Positions 20,573 through 20,697 of a stretch of 20,697 nucleotides of DNA are shown in pieces. The notes beneath the pieces are model-generated. The model did no database searches. It was not told the DNA's origin and saw nothing but the letters and a program-made list of their open reading frames with translations. The stretch's first letter is position 1; each line of letters begins with the position of its first letter. Made by a program: the position numbers and the translations under genes. Origin of the DNA: Bacillota bacterium (GTDB lineage: Bacteria > Bacillota > Dethiobacteria > DTU022 > UBA8154); the NCBI GenBank assembly GCA_003444595.1, contig DLUO01000140.1, forward strand, positions 1-20,697, in the 5' to 3' direction.

Positions 20573-20592
20573 CCTGTTTGAAAATAAACAGG
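20573..20592 (-). repeat. 7-bp hairpin over the nifV ribosome-binding site
   Basis: CCTGTTT and AAACAGG pair around a 6-nt loop; the right arm on the transcript includes the first three bases of the AGGAGA Shine-Dalgarno. A second strong Shine-Dalgarno (AAAAGGAGG) lies just upstream of the hairpin. Confidence 0.5.
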
Positions 20593-20649
20593 TACACCTC
20601 CTTTTACATTTACTGTTCGCTCAAGTAATGCCAGGGTAAAAGCATTAAT

Positions 20650-20697
20650 TTAACAAAGTACAAGATTGTCGCGGTGAATTAGTTCTTCATGATCCAT
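20650..20697 (-). CDS. proB: C-terminal end of a probable glutamate 5-kinase (cut by window edge)
   Basis: The last 15 codons of a minus-strand frame read MDHEELIHRDNLVLC before TAA. The ending EELIHRDNLVL resembles the tail of the PUA domain of ProB, the first enzyme of proline synthesis. With so few residues the call rests on that ending alone, and other proteins cannot be excluded. nifV follows 85 nt downstream on the same strand. Confidence 0.5.
   Translation of the reverse strand: MDHEELIHRDNLVLC

Overview
The window looks like a core chromosomal segment of a low-to-mid GC Gram-positive anaerobe (Clostridia, of the Peptococcaceae/Syntrophomonadaceae kind). This is inferred from the block miaB - perR - mutS - mutL - miaA - hfq - ynbB next to lexA, a Gram-positive SOS box, a leucine T-box leader, purine-rich Shine-Dalgarno sites and frequent GTG/TTG starts. 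No rRNA, tRNA, CRISPR array, insertion sequence or phage module was seen. The species cannot be named from the sequence alone.

Left part (1-4619). A GT4 glycosyltransferase runs off the left edge on the minus strand. Divergent from it is an HD-GYP cyclic-di-GMP phosphodiesterase, which converges tail-to-tail with a membrane-anchored CapA-like protein; the two share a CTAG double stop. On the plus strand follow a probable FliK-like protein and a standalone FlhB C-terminal domain, behind a near-perfect flagellar sigma-D (FliA) promoter. A holin-like three-helix membrane protein comes next.

Middle part (4620-7878). A stretch of about 0.97 kb without a credible gene holds paired hairpins, a strong terminator, a tandem repeat and then a leucine-specific (CTC) T-box leader that controls leuA. 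lexA follows with its own LexA box overlapping the -35 element.

Right part (7880-20697, all minus strand). Reading in the direction of transcription: the tail of a probable proB; nifV (homocitrate synthase); a possible 25-residue small ORF; a five-helix membrane protein, an MBL-fold hydrolase and a DUF2007-like protein in a tight operon; a small zinc-ribbon protein; miaB; perR with its own promoter, Per-box and terminator; then mutS-mutL-miaA-hfq, closed by a terminator; and ynbB, which ends 1 nt from lexA.

Functionally the window joins DNA mismatch repair and SOS control (mutSL, lexA), tRNA A37 modification (miaA and miaB act one after the other on the same base), RNA chaperoning (hfq), peroxide sensing (perR), two related DRE-TIM acyltransferases (leuA, nifV) and a motility/second-messenger fringe. 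Most of it is ordinary housekeeping. The parts least explained by known families are the structured 3' region at 4660-4805, the 38-39 bp tandem repeat at 4931-5007, the small ORF at 19237-19314 and several hairpins placed at ribosome-binding sites.
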